64,000 bases of DNA from an uncultured Clostridia bacterium (lineage in GTDB: Bacteria > Bacillota > Clostridia > Christensenellales > UBA1750): the NCBI GenBank assembly GCA_904393115.1, contig CAJFMX010000013.1, positions 10,288-74,287 of the forward strand, written 5' to 3'. Shown here piece after piece: positions 15,080 to 23,817 of the stretch. Each line of letters opens with the position of its first letter. Position 1 is the first letter of the stretch. The notes below the pieces were generated by a model. The model had not been told where the DNA came from. It did no database searches and worked only from the letters and a program-made list of their open reading frames with translations. Made by a program: the position numbers and the translations under genes.

Positions 15080-16027
15080 ATGAAGATCGTGCTGCTGGAG
15101 TCCCTCGGCATCTCCGACGAACTCCTCGCCACCTACGCCAAGAAGCTGGAAGAAAAGGGCCACGAGTTTGCGGCCTATCCGCGCGACATGGACGTGAACG
15201 TCCAGATCGAGCGCGCCAAGGACGCGGACGTCCTCATGATCGCCAACATGCCCCTCAAGGGCGAGGTCATCCGCGCCTGCAAGAACCTGAAGTTCATCGA
15301 CGTGGCCTTCACGGGCGTGGACCACGTGGACCTGGAGGCGGCCAAGGAGATGGGCGTCAAGGTCTCCAACGCCTCCGGCTATTCCACCCAGGCCGTGGCG
15401 GAGCTGGCGCTGGGCATGATGCTCTCGCTGCTGCGCAACATGCCCCAGGTGGACGAGCGCTGCCGCGCGGGCAAGACCAAGGACGGCCTGGTCGGCTCCG
15501 AGCTCAAGGGCAAGACCGTGGGCATCGTCGGCGCGGGGGCCATCGGCCAGAACACCGCGCGCCTGTGCAAGGCCTTCGGCTGCCGCGTCATCGCCTATAA
15601 CCACCGGCCCAAGCAGGTCGAGGAGGGGCTGCTCGAGTTCGTGGACCTGGACACCCTGACCCGCGAGGCGGACATCATCTCCCTCAACTGCCCGCTCAAC
15701 GACAGCACCCGCGGCATGTTCGGCAAGGAGCGCATTGCCATGATGAAGAAGAACGCCCTCCTCATCAACGTGGCGCGCGGCCCGGTCGTCGACTCCCAGG
15801 CCCTGGCCGACGCCCTGAACGAGGGCCGCATCGGCGGCGCGGGCATCGACGTCTTCGAGATCGAGCCGCCGCTGGACCCCGCGCATCCGCTGCTCCACAC
15901 GCCCAACACCATCGTCACCCCGCACGTGGCCTTTGCCACGCAGGAGTCCATGGCCCTGCGCGCGGAGATCGTGTTCGACAGCCTGGACAAGTTCCTGGCC
16001 GGCAACCAGATCAACGTCATTCTTTGA
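15080..16027 (+). CDS. D-isomer-specific 2-hydroxyacid dehydrogenase
   Basis: A 315-residue NAD(P)-dependent dehydrogenase. The nucleotide loop is GIVGAGAIGQNTARL near residue 150. Catalytic-type residues lie in NVARGPVVD (Arg), FEIEPPLD (Glu) and TPHVAFAT (His), the order seen in phosphoglycerate, glycerate and lactate dehydrogenases of the D-2-hydroxyacid family. Exact substrate is not evident; there is no ACT or extra C-terminal domain as in long SerA. The gene stands alone with its own promoter and terminator. ATG 15080 was chosen; an upstream in-frame start at 15035 lies in the leader. Confidence 0.88.
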   Translation: MKIVLLESLGISDELLATYAKKLEEKGHEFAAYPRDMDVNVQIERAKDADVLMIANMPLKGEVIRACKNLKFIDVAFTGVDHVDLEAAKEMGVKVSNASGYSTQAVAELALGMMLSLLRNMPQVDERCRAGKTKDGLVGSELKGKTVGIVGAGAIGQNTARLCKAFGCRVIAYNHRPKQVEEGLLEFVDLDTLTREADIISLNCPLNDSTRGMFGKERIAMMKKNALLINVARGPVVDSQALADALNEGRIGGAGIDVFEIEPPLDPAHPLLHTPNTIVTPHVAFATQESMALRAEIVFDSLDKFLAGNQINVIL

Positions 16028-16042
16028 TCGAATCCCCAAAAA

Positions 16043-16067
16043 GAGGCCCGCTTGGGCCTCTTTTTTT
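16043..16067. terminator. Terminator after the dehydrogenase gene
   Basis: Stem GAGGCCC/GGGCCTC with seven T on the plus strand and A-rich sequence before it, so it could work in both directions. Confidence 0.85.
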
Positions 16068-16078
16068 CTCCGATTTTC

Positions 16079-16107
16079 TTGACAGGGGTCCCATCATTCG
16101 ATAAAAT
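16079..16107 (+). promoter_or_regulatory. Promoter of the methyltransferase gene
   Basis: TTGACA (16079-16084), 17 bp and TAAAAT (16102-16107), starting just 12 bp after the preceding T-run. Confidence 0.8.
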
Positions 16108-16152
16108 GGGAGAACACCGCGAAAAATTTCATCTGCTGAGGAGGGGAAATCC

Positions 16153-16935
16153 ATGCCGATTGTCAAGGGACTCGAATGGACGTTCAACACGAGGGCAGAG
16201 CTCTACGACCGCATGCGTCCAGGGTATCCCAAGGAGCTGTACCAGGACCTGTTCGCGTACAAGCCCGTGGAGGCAGGCAGCCGCGCGGTGGAGGTCGGGA
16301 TCGGGACGGGCCAGGCGACGCGGCCGGTGCTGGAGACGGGATGCCGGGTGACGGCGGTGGAGTATGGCGCGGAGCTGGCGTCGATCTGCCGGGAGAAGTT
16401 CCGGGACTTCCCGAATTTTTCCGCGGTGACGGGGAAGTTTGAGGACGCGGCGCTCGAGGAAGGGGCGTGCGACCTGGTCTACTCCGCCTCGGCGTTCCAC
16501 TGGATTCCGGAGGAGATCGGGTACCCGAAGGTCTACGGGATGCTCAAGCCGGGCGGGGCGTTCGCGCGGTTCGCAAACCACCCGAACCGGGACCCGAACC
16601 GCCCGGAGATGCACGAGGCCCTGCAAGAGGTGTACGCGGTGTACATGCCGGGCACGCGGAACGACAAGATCTACGGCGAAGAGGAGGCGCGCGAGCGCGC
16701 GGAGGCCGCGACCCGGTACGGCTTTGTGGACATTCAGTACAAATTGTATCATCGCGTGCGCACGTTCACCGCGGCGGAGTACGTGCAGCTGGTGGGCACG
16801 TATTCCGACCACGTCGCCCTGGAGGAGGAGAAGCGGAAGCGCTTCTTTGCGGAGATCCGCCAGGTCATCGAGCGGCTGGGCGGCGAGATCTCCATCTACG
16901 ACACGCTCGACCTGCAGCTGGCGAGAAAGCCCTAG
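16153..16935 (+). CDS. Class I SAM-dependent methyltransferase
   Basis: A 260-residue Rossmann-fold methyltransferase. Motif I is AVEVGIGTGQAT near residue 37, followed by VTAVEYGAEL, and motif IV-like VYSASAFHWI near 113. The pattern VYSASAFHWIP with an N-terminal NTRAELYDRMRPGYP resembles the UbiE/Trm9-like and trans-aconitate methyltransferase-like group, but the substrate cannot be told. The start has GGAGGGG. The gene is monocistronic between its promoter and the hairpin at 16942-16976. Confidence 0.85.
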   Translation: MPIVKGLEWTFNTRAELYDRMRPGYPKELYQDLFAYKPVEAGSRAVEVGIGTGQATRPVLETGCRVTAVEYGAELASICREKFRDFPNFSAVTGKFEDAALEEGACDLVYSASAFHWIPEEIGYPKVYGMLKPGGAFARFANHPNRDPNRPEMHEALQEVYAVYMPGTRNDKIYGEEEARERAEAATRYGFVDIQYKLYHRVRTFTAAEYVQLVGTYSDHVALEEEKRKRFFAEIRQVIERLGGEISIYDTLDLQLARKP

Positions 16936-16941
16936 CGCAAA

Positions 16942-16976
16942 GCAGCCCGTCCTTCCCATTCGGGAGGGGCGGGCCG
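16942..16976. terminator. Hairpin between convergent genes
   Basis: Imperfect GC-rich stem built from GCCCGTCC and GGGCGGGC arms with short T-runs on either side. It probably stops both the methyltransferase and the rhamnosidase transcripts. Confidence 0.55.
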
Positions 16977-16981
16977 CTCTT

Positions 16982-17506
16982 TCAGCAGTTCCAGCGAATC
17001 TTGGCGGGGTTGGGTTCGTCGGGCACGGAGGCGGCGCGGAGCGAGTCCAGTAGCCAGGCGAACTCCCGCTGCGCCTCGCGGTCGCAATCCTGCGCGGGGA
17101 GGTCCGCGCCGTGCGCCGCGTAGACCGAGGCGGCCGCGCCGTAGAAGACCATGCCCAGGGCGCTCGCCGGGTTCCACAGTGCGGAGGCGGCCACGGCGCA
17201 GGCCCGCGCGGCGGCCTCCCCCGCGGGCGGAAGCGGCGCCTTTGCGCAGGCGTTTGCCTCGCGCGCGGCGGCCTTGGCCTCGCGCAGGGTGCGGGCGCCG
17301 GATTGGGCGGCCTGGGCGGCGTCCAGCGCGTCGCGGGGGCGCGCGTCGCCGGGGCAGACGGCCTCAAACAGGGGCAGGTACCGCGCGCGGGCGCACGCGA
17401 TGGCCCAGGCGGCGAGCGTGTGCGCGCTCTGGGTGTCCATCTGCCGCATCAGCGCCTGGATCGCGGGGTCCTCCGCGCGGCCGAGCATCTTGCGGGGCTT
17501 GGCCAT
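16982..17506 (-). CDS. Putative immunity protein (Imm5-like helical family)
   Basis: A 174-residue all-helical cytoplasmic protein. EDPAIQALMRQMDTQSAHTL, a GDARPRDALDAAQAA segment and ALGMVFYGAAASVYAAHG resemble a family annotated as putative immunity proteins with an Imm5-like domain; I recognise the pattern from memory and cannot confirm it here. The ATG at 17506 follows the rhamnosidase stop by 4 bp, so the two are co-transcribed. No toxin gene is visible in the window. It may be an orphan immunity gene, or the family may have another role. Confidence 0.6.
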   Translation of the reverse strand: MAKPRKMLGRAEDPAIQALMRQMDTQSAHTLAAWAIACARARYLPLFEAVCPGDARPRDALDAAQAAQSGARTLREAKAAAREANACAKAPLPPAGEAAARACAVAASALWNPASALGMVFYGAAASVYAAHGADLPAQDCDREAQREFAWLLDSLRAASVPDEPNPAKIRWNC

Positions 17507-17510
17507 GGGT

Positions 17511-19682
17511 TCAGAACCGGTGGACGCCGGCGGAGAGCTCGTACTCCGCGCCGCCGATCTGCGCCACGGCCGTGCAGCCCGCGGGCACGGTGAAGGTGTA
17601 GCGGACCTTGTCGCCCTCGTAGGCCCAGGACGAGGCCACCAGGCCCTGCGCCGTGCGGATGGAGGCGGAGACGTGCCCCATGCGCGGGTCGGGCTGCGGC
17701 GCAAAGCGGATGCGGCGGAAGCCGGGGTTCTCCGGGTCCGGCTGGATGCCCGCGCAGACGTTGAACATCCACTCGCCCACCGCGCCGTAGGCGTAGTGGT
17801 TGAAGCTGTTCATGTCTGCGGACCACATGGAGCCGTCGGGCTTGAGGCCGTCCCAGTGCTCCCACATGGTGGTGGCGCCGCGGGTGACGGGGTAGAGCCA
17901 GGAGGGGAACTCCGTCTGCAGCAGGAGCGTATAGGCCAGGTCCGTATACCCGTTCTCCGAGAGGGCGCGCAGCAGGTAGGGCGTGCCGACAAAGCCGGTC
18001 TGGAGCTTGTCGCCGTTTTCGTGGATCTTCTGCGCCAGGCGCGCGGCGTAGGGGGCCTTCTGGTCCACCAGGTCAAAGGCCAGCGCCAGGACGTAGCCGG
18101 TCTGCGTGTCGCCGAAGACGCGGCCGGGCTCCGCGGCGTAGCGCTTCTGCCAGGCCGCGCGGACGTTGTCGTAGAGCGCCTCGTACTCGGTCATGTTCTT
18201 GCCCAGGGCGCGGCCCATCTTGACGAGGTTCTCCGTCGACAGGGCGAAGAACGCGCCGGCGATCAGCCCCTCGTCCGTGGAGCCCTTGTAGCTGCCCTCC
18301 GGCGCGTCCAGGCCGAGCCAGTCGCCAAAGTGCGTGCCGTCCAGCCAGAGGAACTCCTCGCTGCCCGCGCCATGGACGTAGTCCACCCACTTCTTCGCCG
18401 CGTCGAACTGGTCGGTGAGGAAGTGGAGCTGGCCGTATGTGAGGTACATCTGCCAGGGGACGATGGTGCACACGTCCGCCCAGGCCGCGGAGGCCACGGA
18501 GTCCGGACCCAGGATGTTCGGGATGACGTGCGGGATGCGGCCCTGCTCGTCCTGGGAGGCGTTCAAATCGTGCAGCCACTTGGTGAAGAACTTGTCCACG
18601 CGGAAGTTATAGGACGCCGTGCGCGCAAAGACCTGCGCGTCGCCGGTCCAGCCCAGGCGCTCGTCGCGCTGCGGGCAGTCCGTGGGCACGTCCAGGAAGT
18701 TGCCGCGCTGGCCCCAGAGGATGTTTTCGTAGAGCTTGTTGACCAGCTCCACCCCGCAGGTGAAGTCGCCCGTGCGCTCGATGTTGGAGTGGACGACCAC
18801 GGCGGCAAAGTCCGCGCTCGTCATGGCCGGCGGGCAGGCGTCCAGGCGCACATAGCGGAATCCCTGGAAGGAGAAGGCCGGCGCGTACTCCATCTCGCCG
18901 TCGCCCGAGAGCGTCAGCAGGATCTTGTTCTTGGCCGAGCGCATGTTTTCGGTGTAGAAGTTGCCGTCCTTGTCCAACACTTCGGCAAAGGAGAGCTCGA
19001 CCGTCTCGCCCTGCCTGCCGCGGGCGCGCAGGCGCACATAGCCCGTCAGGTTCTGGCCGAAGTCCAGAACGCGCTCGCCCTTGGGGGTGGTGATCTCGGC
19101 GATGGGGGAGAGCGTGCCCATCTCGCGGATCTCCTCGCCCTCCTGGGGCAGGAGGATGGACGTGTCGTGCGGCAGGATGCGGGCGGGGCCCAGGTCCTCG
19201 CAGGGGGCGTTCATGTCCACGGTCTCCCCGTCGTAGATGGAGGAGAAGAGGATGGGCGTGGTGAGCACGCGCCACCGCTCGTCCGTGAGGATGTTTTCGC
19301 GGCTGCCGTCCAGGTATTCGATCTCCAGCGCCGCGATGAGCGCGCTGGCGCGGCGGGCCTTCTGATCGTTCCAGCCCATGCGGCCGCCCCACCAGCCCTC
19401 GCCCACGAGCACGGTCAGCACGCTGCCGGGCGCGACCATGTCCGTCACGTCGTAGGTCTGGAACTGCAGGCGGCTGCCGTACTCCGTCCAGCCGGGGGCG
19501 AAGACGAACTCGCCCACGCGCGCGCCGTCGATGGCCGCCTGGTACATGCCCAGGGCGCTGATGTGCAGGCGCGCGCTGCGGACCGGGCCGCGCAGGTCCA
19601 GCGCGCGGGTGAAGCACGGAACCACCGTGCCGATGTCCTTTGGAGCGGTGAGGAAGCAGGCCTGTTGGATCAAATGCGCCAT
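17511..19682 (-). CDS. Alpha-L-rhamnosidase, GH78
   Basis: A 723-residue cytoplasmic glycosidase without a signal peptide. An N-terminal beta domain ([21 protein letters not shown] strand, then [16 protein letters not shown]) precedes the alpha/alpha barrel. The barrel holds the family hallmark [17 protein letters not shown] near residues 325-342, with the predicted general acid Glu/Asp cluster. [17 protein letters not shown] near 600 is also typical. It releases L-rhamnose from plant glycosides or rhamnogalacturonan fragments. ATG 19682 has GGGAGGGAA upstream. The small immunity-like gene follows in the same transcript. Confidence 0.92.
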   Translation of the reverse strand: MAHLIQQACFLTAPKDIGTVVPCFTRALDLRGPVRSARLHISALGMYQAAIDGARVGEFVFAPGWTEYGSRLQFQTYDVTDMVAPGSVLTVLVGEGWWGGRMGWNDQKARRASALIAALEIEYLDGSRENILTDERWRVLTTPILFSSIYDGETVDMNAPCEDLGPARILPHDTSILLPQEGEEIREMGTLSPIAEITTPKGERVLDFGQNLTGYVRLRARGRQGETVELSFAEVLDKDGNFYTENMRSAKNKILLTLSGDGEMEYAPAFSFQGFRYVRLDACPPAMTSADFAAVVVHSNIERTGDFTCGVELVNKLYENILWGQRGNFLDVPTDCPQRDERLGWTGDAQVFARTASYNFRVDKFFTKWLHDLNASQDEQGRIPHVIPNILGPDSVASAAWADVCTIVPWQMYLTYGQLHFLTDQFDAAKKWVDYVHGAGSEEFLWLDGTHFGDWLGLDAPEGSYKGSTDEGLIAGAFFALSTENLVKMGRALGKNMTEYEALYDNVRAAWQKRYAAEPGRVFGDTQTGYVLALAFDLVDQKAPYAARLAQKIHENGDKLQTGFVGTPYLLRALSENGYTDLAYTLLLQTEFPSWLYPVTRGATTMWEHWDGLKPDGSMWSADMNSFNHYAYGAVGEWMFNVCAGIQPDPENPGFRRIRFAPQPDPRMGHVSASIRTAQGLVASSWAYEGDKVRYTFTVPAGCTAVAQIGGAEYELSAGVHRF

Positions 19683-19768
19683 GAAATTCCCTCCCTGATT
19701 CGGTATTTGTGAAGCGTTCTGTGCGGTTTCGCCGGTTGAACAGGGGGCGCGGCCCCCGTTTCGCCTTG

Positions 19769-19797
19769 AGTATAGCAGAATCCGCATGGCGGCACAA
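19769..19797 (-). promoter_or_regulatory. Promoter of the rhamnosidase operon
   Basis: Minus-strand TTGTGC (19792-19797), 17 bp and TATACT (19769-19774). A GGGGGC/GCCCCC hairpin lies in the leader at 19743-19757. Confidence 0.65.
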
Positions 19798-19853
19798 GCG
19801 AAGCTTTTTTGGGATCGCGGAAGAATTTCCGTCTTCCGGTGCGCAGGGGTTTC

Positions 19854-19862
19854 TGGTATAAT
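19854..19862 (+). promoter_or_regulatory. Extended -10 promoter of the export operon
   Basis: TGGTATAAT gives a TG-n extended -10 with a perfect TATAAT (19857-19862). The matching -35 position reads TTCCGG, which is weak. It lies 44 bp before the first adaptor gene. Confidence 0.6.
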
Positions 19863-19905
19863 AGACGCAAAACCAAAAAACAGCATCACGGGATGGAGAA
19901 AGACG

Positions 19906-20991
19906 ATGAAGCGAATCCGACGATTTGGGGCGTTTTTCGCATTGGCGGCAACCCTTGCCCTATCGGGCTGCGCGCTCCTGCCCGAGGAGGAGGTCCTGCC
20001 CGAGGCGCCGGTGCAGCGCACGGGCGCGCAGGAGGCGTTCACCCTCGACTACGTGCAGCGCGGGGACCTTGTCCGGACGGAGCGCTATACCGCGACTTAC
20101 CGCGCCGTGCGGCAGGAGCAGCTCTGCTTTGCGGTCAGCGGCGTGCCCTTTGACGAGATGTACGTCTCCGAGGGCGAGACCGTGCGCAGCGGCCAGCTCC
20201 TGGCCGAGCTGGACACGGGCACCTTCGAGGAGGAGGCCGCGAGCCAGGCCGCGCAGATCGAAACCCTCGCCCTGGAGGTGCAGCGGCAGGAGGAAAACCG
20301 CGCCCTCGCGCAGGAGAAGTGGGAGATCGAGTGGAGCTACATGGACGAGGAGGCGCGTGAGGACGCCGCGCCGCTTTCGGAGGTCCTGCGCCCCTACGAC
20401 CGCGCCATCGAGGACCTGCAGGGGCAGATCGAGGTCGCGCGCGTCCGCCAGGCGCAGACCGAGGCCTATGTGCGCGAGCGCCAGCTCCGCGCGGGGATCT
20501 CCGGCGTGGTGACCTACGCGCGCAGCCTGGAAAAGGGGGCGCTCAGCGACGAAACCGAGGTCGTCTTCACGATCTCGGACGCGGGCTCCTCGCTCTTTGT
20601 GCTCAGCACAAAGGACCTGGAAAACTTTCCCGAGGGGCGGACCGTGGAGGTCGTGATCGGCCTGGAAAAGCAGGTCTATCCCTGCACGGTCGTCGGCGTG
20701 CAGGCGGGGGAAGACGGGGCGGAGGGCGAGGTCTACCTGAAGCCCGACGACGCGGCCGCGGCCCTTGCCGACGGCGACCGCGGCGCGGTCACGCTGGAGC
20801 TGGACCGGCGGGAGGATGTGCTCTACGTCAACGCCAGCGCGGTCAAGCGCATGGACGACAAGCGCTTTGTCTACGTGCAGGACGAAAACGGCCTGCGCGC
20901 CATGGCCGAGGTGGAGACGGGATTTGAGGCCAGCGGGTTCGTGGAGATCCTGTCCGGGCTCGAGGAAGGGGATGCGGTGATCCTGAAATGA
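19906..20991 (+). CDS. Lipoprotein efflux adaptor (HlyD/MFP type), first of three
   Basis: A 361-residue membrane-fusion-type adaptor. The N-terminal signal ends in the lipobox LSGC at about residue 24. It has a lipoyl/barrel-sandwich half near 75-105 (MYVSEGETVRSGQLLAEL), a coiled coil from about 110 to 190 (RQEENRALAQEKWEIEW), the second half with GISGVVTYARSLEKGALS, and beta-barrel strands to the end. Such adaptors couple ABC export permeases to the cell envelope. The operon order adaptor-adaptor-adaptor-CPBP-permease-ATPase-ATPase suggests a MacA/YknX-like role. ATG 19906 starts at a clear signal peptide. It overlaps the next gene by ATGA. Confidence 0.85.
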   Translation: MKRIRRFGAFFALAATLALSGCALLPEEEVLPEAPVQRTGAQEAFTLDYVQRGDLVRTERYTATYRAVRQEQLCFAVSGVPFDEMYVSEGETVRSGQLLAELDTGTFEEEAASQAAQIETLALEVQRQEENRALAQEKWEIEWSYMDEEAREDAAPLSEVLRPYDRAIEDLQGQIEVARVRQAQTEAYVRERQLRAGISGVVTYARSLEKGALSDETEVVFTISDAGSSLFVLSTKDLENFPEGRTVEVVIGLEKQVYPCTVVGVQAGEDGAEGEVYLKPDDAAAALADGDRGAVTLELDRREDVLYVNASAVKRMDDKRFVYVQDENGLRAMAEVETGFEASGFVEILSGLEEGDAVILK

Positions 20992-22085
20992 GAGAGAAGA
21001 GAGCGGCGTGCGCGCTGGCGCTCGGGCTGCTGACGCTGGGGCTCTTCGGCTGCGCGGCCAAGGCCGGGACCGCGCCGGAGCTCCTGGAGCCGGTCGGCGT
21101 GCGCATGGATACCGAGGCCGTCGTCCGCGGGGAGATCGCCGAGTGGCGCGCCTACGATGCCTTTGTCGTGCCGGAGACCACGGAGCTTTTCCTGACGCAG
21201 AGCGGGGCGATCCAGGAGATCTGCGTGCAGCTCGGGGAGGAGGTCGGGGCGGGCCAGGTCCTGCTGCGCCTGGACGTGGAGGCCGAGCGCGAGCGCATCG
21301 CGCAGATCGACCAGGAGCTCGCCTACCTGGAGGCGGACAACGCCCTGACGCTGGAGCAGATGCAGCTGGACATCGACCTGTGCAAGTACCAGATGGAGGA
21401 CGACAACCGCGACTATAAGGCCGGCGGCGAGCGCGAGGCGCTCAAGGAGAACGAGCTGCGCGCGCTGGAGGCGGCTCTGGAGCAGGAGACGGCGCGCCAG
21501 GCGCTGGAGAAGGAGCAGCTCCTTAAGGAGCGGGAGACGCTCGCCGCGCGCGTGGCGGCGAGCGAGCTGGCCGCGCCGCAGGGCGGCCGCGTCGTCTACC
21601 TTGCGGAGGTGGCAAACGGCGCCGTCGCGCAGAGCGGGCAGACGCTCGTCGTGCTCGCGCGGGAGGACGCCTTGCAGCTGCGCAGCGACTACCTGACCGA
21701 GGCCGAGGCCGACGCCGCGTACGAGGTCGTGGCCTGGATCGGCGGCGCGCGCGTGCCCATCGAGTACGCGGCCATGGACACGGACGAATACGTCGCGCGC
21801 CTGCTCGCCGGCGAGGAGCTGGACGCGGGCTTCACCTTCCCGGAGGGCGCGCCCGCGCAGGCCAGGGCTGGGGACTACGCCGCGGTGATCCTCAAGACCG
21901 TCGTGCGCGAGGACGCGCTCCTCGTGCCGCCGGAGAGCCTGTTCCGCGACGGGGGCGAGACGTACGTCTACCGCGTGGTGGACGGCGAGCGCGTGCGCAC
22001 AGAGGTAGAGGCCGGCTACCGCAGCGTCAATGCGGCGGAGATCGTCTCCGGCCTTGCGGAAGGGGATGTGGTCTATGTGCCGTAG
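20988..22085 (+). CDS. Lipoprotein efflux adaptor, second of three
   Basis: A 365-residue paralogue of its neighbour with lipobox LFGC near residue 22. IQEICVQLGEEVGAGQVLLR starts the lipoyl-like half near 75. The coiled coil is long and charged (ALEQETARQALEKEQLLKER), and the second lipoyl half reads AAPQGGRVVYLAEV near 195. A C-terminal membrane-proximal domain ends VSGLAEGDVVYVP, the same ending motif as the other two adaptors (SGLEEGDAVI, GGITEGQEVV). It starts inside the stop of the first adaptor, so translation is coupled. Confidence 0.85.
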   Translation: MREKRAACALALGLLTLGLFGCAAKAGTAPELLEPVGVRMDTEAVVRGEIAEWRAYDAFVVPETTELFLTQSGAIQEICVQLGEEVGAGQVLLRLDVEAERERIAQIDQELAYLEADNALTLEQMQLDIDLCKYQMEDDNRDYKAGGEREALKENELRALEAALEQETARQALEKEQLLKERETLAARVAASELAAPQGGRVVYLAEVANGAVAQSGQTLVVLAREDALQLRSDYLTEAEADAAYEVVAWIGGARVPIEYAAMDTDEYVARLLAGEELDAGFTFPEGAPAQARAGDYAAVILKTVVREDALLVPPESLFRDGGETYVYRVVDGERVRTEVEAGYRSVNAAEIVSGLAEGDVVYVP

Positions 22086-23211
22086 AAGGCGGGCGATGCG
22101 GTTGGCGGCGGCGCTCCTGGCGCTGCTGCTGGCGGGGGCGCTCACGGCCTGCGCGGGCGGGGAGGCGGCGCAGGGGCCGCTGCTGCTCACCGCCGCCGGG
22201 GAGCAGGCGGCCAACGAGCGCACCGTGCGCGTGGAGCGCGGAACCCTCGTCCAGGAGTTCCGTGCCTCGGCCTCCGTGCAGTCCGTGCGCGAGGTCACGG
22301 TGTACCTGGAGGCCGAGGACGCGCAGTTTGTCGAGCACCGCGTGCAGAACGGCCAGCGCGTGGAGGCGGGCGACGTGCTCTCCGTCTTTCGGAAGCGGTC
22401 CGACAACGTGCGCCTTGCGGAGATCGAGGTCGAGCTCCAGGGCCTTGCCGCCGAGCGGGAGGACGGCCTCTACGACCGCGACAAGGCGGACGAGGACCTG
22501 CGCGAGCAGCTCTACGAGCTGGAAATCCTGCCCAGCGACGAGAAGACCTACCGCGTCTACGTGCAGGGGCAGGTGCTCCAGGCGCAGCTTGCGCGCAGCG
22601 CGCTGGAGCGGGAGCAGTTCCTGCTCCGCCTGGAGGAGCGGGAGCGCAAGCTCAACGCCGAGCGGGAGGAGATCCTCGCGGGCGAGCGGGATCTGACGGT
22701 GATCGCGCCGGTCTCCGGCGTGGTGACGGGGCTGCAAACCCTCTCCCCCGGGGAGAACTGCGAGGCCGGCCGCGCGCTGCTGCGCGTGTACGACCTCGAG
22801 CGCTACCTGCTGCGCGCGGGGGAGGGCATCCTGGGCGAGCTGCGCGTGGGCCAGGCCGTCACCATCGAGTACGGCCCGGCCGACGAGCGAAAGACCGCGC
22901 CGGGCGTCGTGGTCAGCGCGCAGTCCCTGCTGCCGCCGGACCTGGACGCGGGCGGCGCCGCCGTGGCCGTGCAGGAGGACATCCCCGCGGCGGACCTGGT
23001 CAACCCCAGCGTCGTCTCGCAGGAGAAGCTCCTGGAGGACGCGCTGCTGCTGCCGCGCACGGCCGTGGGCAGCGAAAACGGGCAGAGCTACGTCCTGTTG
23101 CGCAAGGACGGCTCCCCGCGCAAGCGCTTTGTGCAGGTCGGGCCCCAGAGCAACGACCAGGTCGTCATCCTGGGCGGCATCACAGAGGGGCAGGAGGTCG
23201 TCCTGCCGTGA
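22075..23211 (+). CDS. Lipoprotein efflux adaptor, third of three
   Basis: A 378-residue adaptor of the same type. I chose ATG 22075 because GGAAGGGG precedes it and it gives a basic n-region MCRRRRAMRL before the hydrophobic segment and lipobox LTAC; ATG 22096 would also leave a signal peptide. DVLSVFRKRSDNVRLAEIE marks the end of the first lipoyl half. A Glu/Arg-rich coiled coil follows, then APVSGVVTGLQTLSPGENC. It overlaps the preceding gene by 11 bp. The three paralogues differ widely, so they are old duplicates that may form a mixed hexameric channel; that is inference. Confidence 0.85.
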   Translation: MCRRRRAMRLAAALLALLLAGALTACAGGEAAQGPLLLTAAGEQAANERTVRVERGTLVQEFRASASVQSVREVTVYLEAEDAQFVEHRVQNGQRVEAGDVLSVFRKRSDNVRLAEIEVELQGLAAEREDGLYDRDKADEDLREQLYELEILPSDEKTYRVYVQGQVLQAQLARSALEREQFLLRLEERERKLNAEREEILAGERDLTVIAPVSGVVTGLQTLSPGENCEAGRALLRVYDLERYLLRAGEGILGELRVGQAVTIEYGPADERKTAPGVVVSAQSLLPPDLDAGGAAVAVQEDIPAADLVNPSVVSQEKLLEDALLLPRTAVGSENGQSYVLLRKDGSPRKRFVQVGPQSNDQVVILGGITEGQEVVLP

Positions 23212-23316
23212 CCAAAGCGAGCGCGCAAAAACGGGCGGAGGCCCTGGCGCTCCTGCGCGCTCGTCGAGTGGGCGGCGCGGCCCTGGCTCGGCGAGCGGGG
23301 CGCCCAGGCCGCGGCC

Positions 23317-23787
23317 ATGGCGGCGCTGCTCGCGGTGGGGCTCGCGCTCCTGCGGGGCAGGATTCGCGCCCTGCTGCCCGCAAGGTTCCGCAAGGGCGAC
23401 GTCCTGGCTGCATGCGCGGCGGCCGCGCTGTACGCGACCGCGCCGGCCAACTACCTGGAGGGCGCGCCCGCGGCCGCAAACCTGCTCTGCGGGAGCATCC
23501 TGACGCCGGCTGCGGAGGAGGCCCTCTTCCGCGGCTGGCTCTGGGGCGAGCTGCAGGCGGCGCTGCCGAGCGGGCGGAGCGTCCTTGCCTGGAACGCGGC
23601 GCTGTTCGCGCTCTGGCACATCGGGTACGTTGTCCCGAACCTTGCGGCGGGGGATCTGGCCGCCGTGGCCGGCAAGGTCGCCGCGGGGCTGGCCTACGGC
23701 GTGCTGCTCGCGGCGATCCGGCGCAGGACGGGCAACGCCTGGGGCGCGTTTCTCGCGCACGGGGTCTGCAATCTGTTTAGGATCTAA
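23317..23787 (+). CDS. CPBP-family intramembrane metalloprotease, probably frameshifted at its 5' end
   Basis: A 156-residue membrane protein with the three CPBP (Abi/CaaX-type) motifs: EEALFRG near residue 70, FALWHIGY near 100 and HGVCN near 150. These carry the predicted Glu, His and Asn/His catalytic residues. No ribosome site precedes ATG 23317. A GTG at 23208, overlapping the previous stop, opens a different frame (MTKASAQKRAEALALL) that would join this one if a base were removed near 23260, where the frame then reads ALVEWAARPWLGERGAQ. So the gene is either frameshifted or the assembly has an indel. Its function in an export operon is unclear. Confidence 0.75.
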   Translation: MAALLAVGLALLRGRIRALLPARFRKGDVLAACAAAALYATAPANYLEGAPAAANLLCGSILTPAAEEALFRGWLWGELQAALPSGRSVLAWNAALFALWHIGYVVPNLAAGDLAAVAGKVAAGLAYGVLLAAIRRRTGNAWGAFLAHGVCNLFRI

Positions 23788-23817
23788 AAAAACAAACGGG
23801 ACGAGGAGGCGAGGGGC

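Noticed and set aside
17151..19712. Long plus-strand frame opposite the rhamnosidase
   Set aside because: Shadow frame; the minus strand carries the full GH78 signatures.
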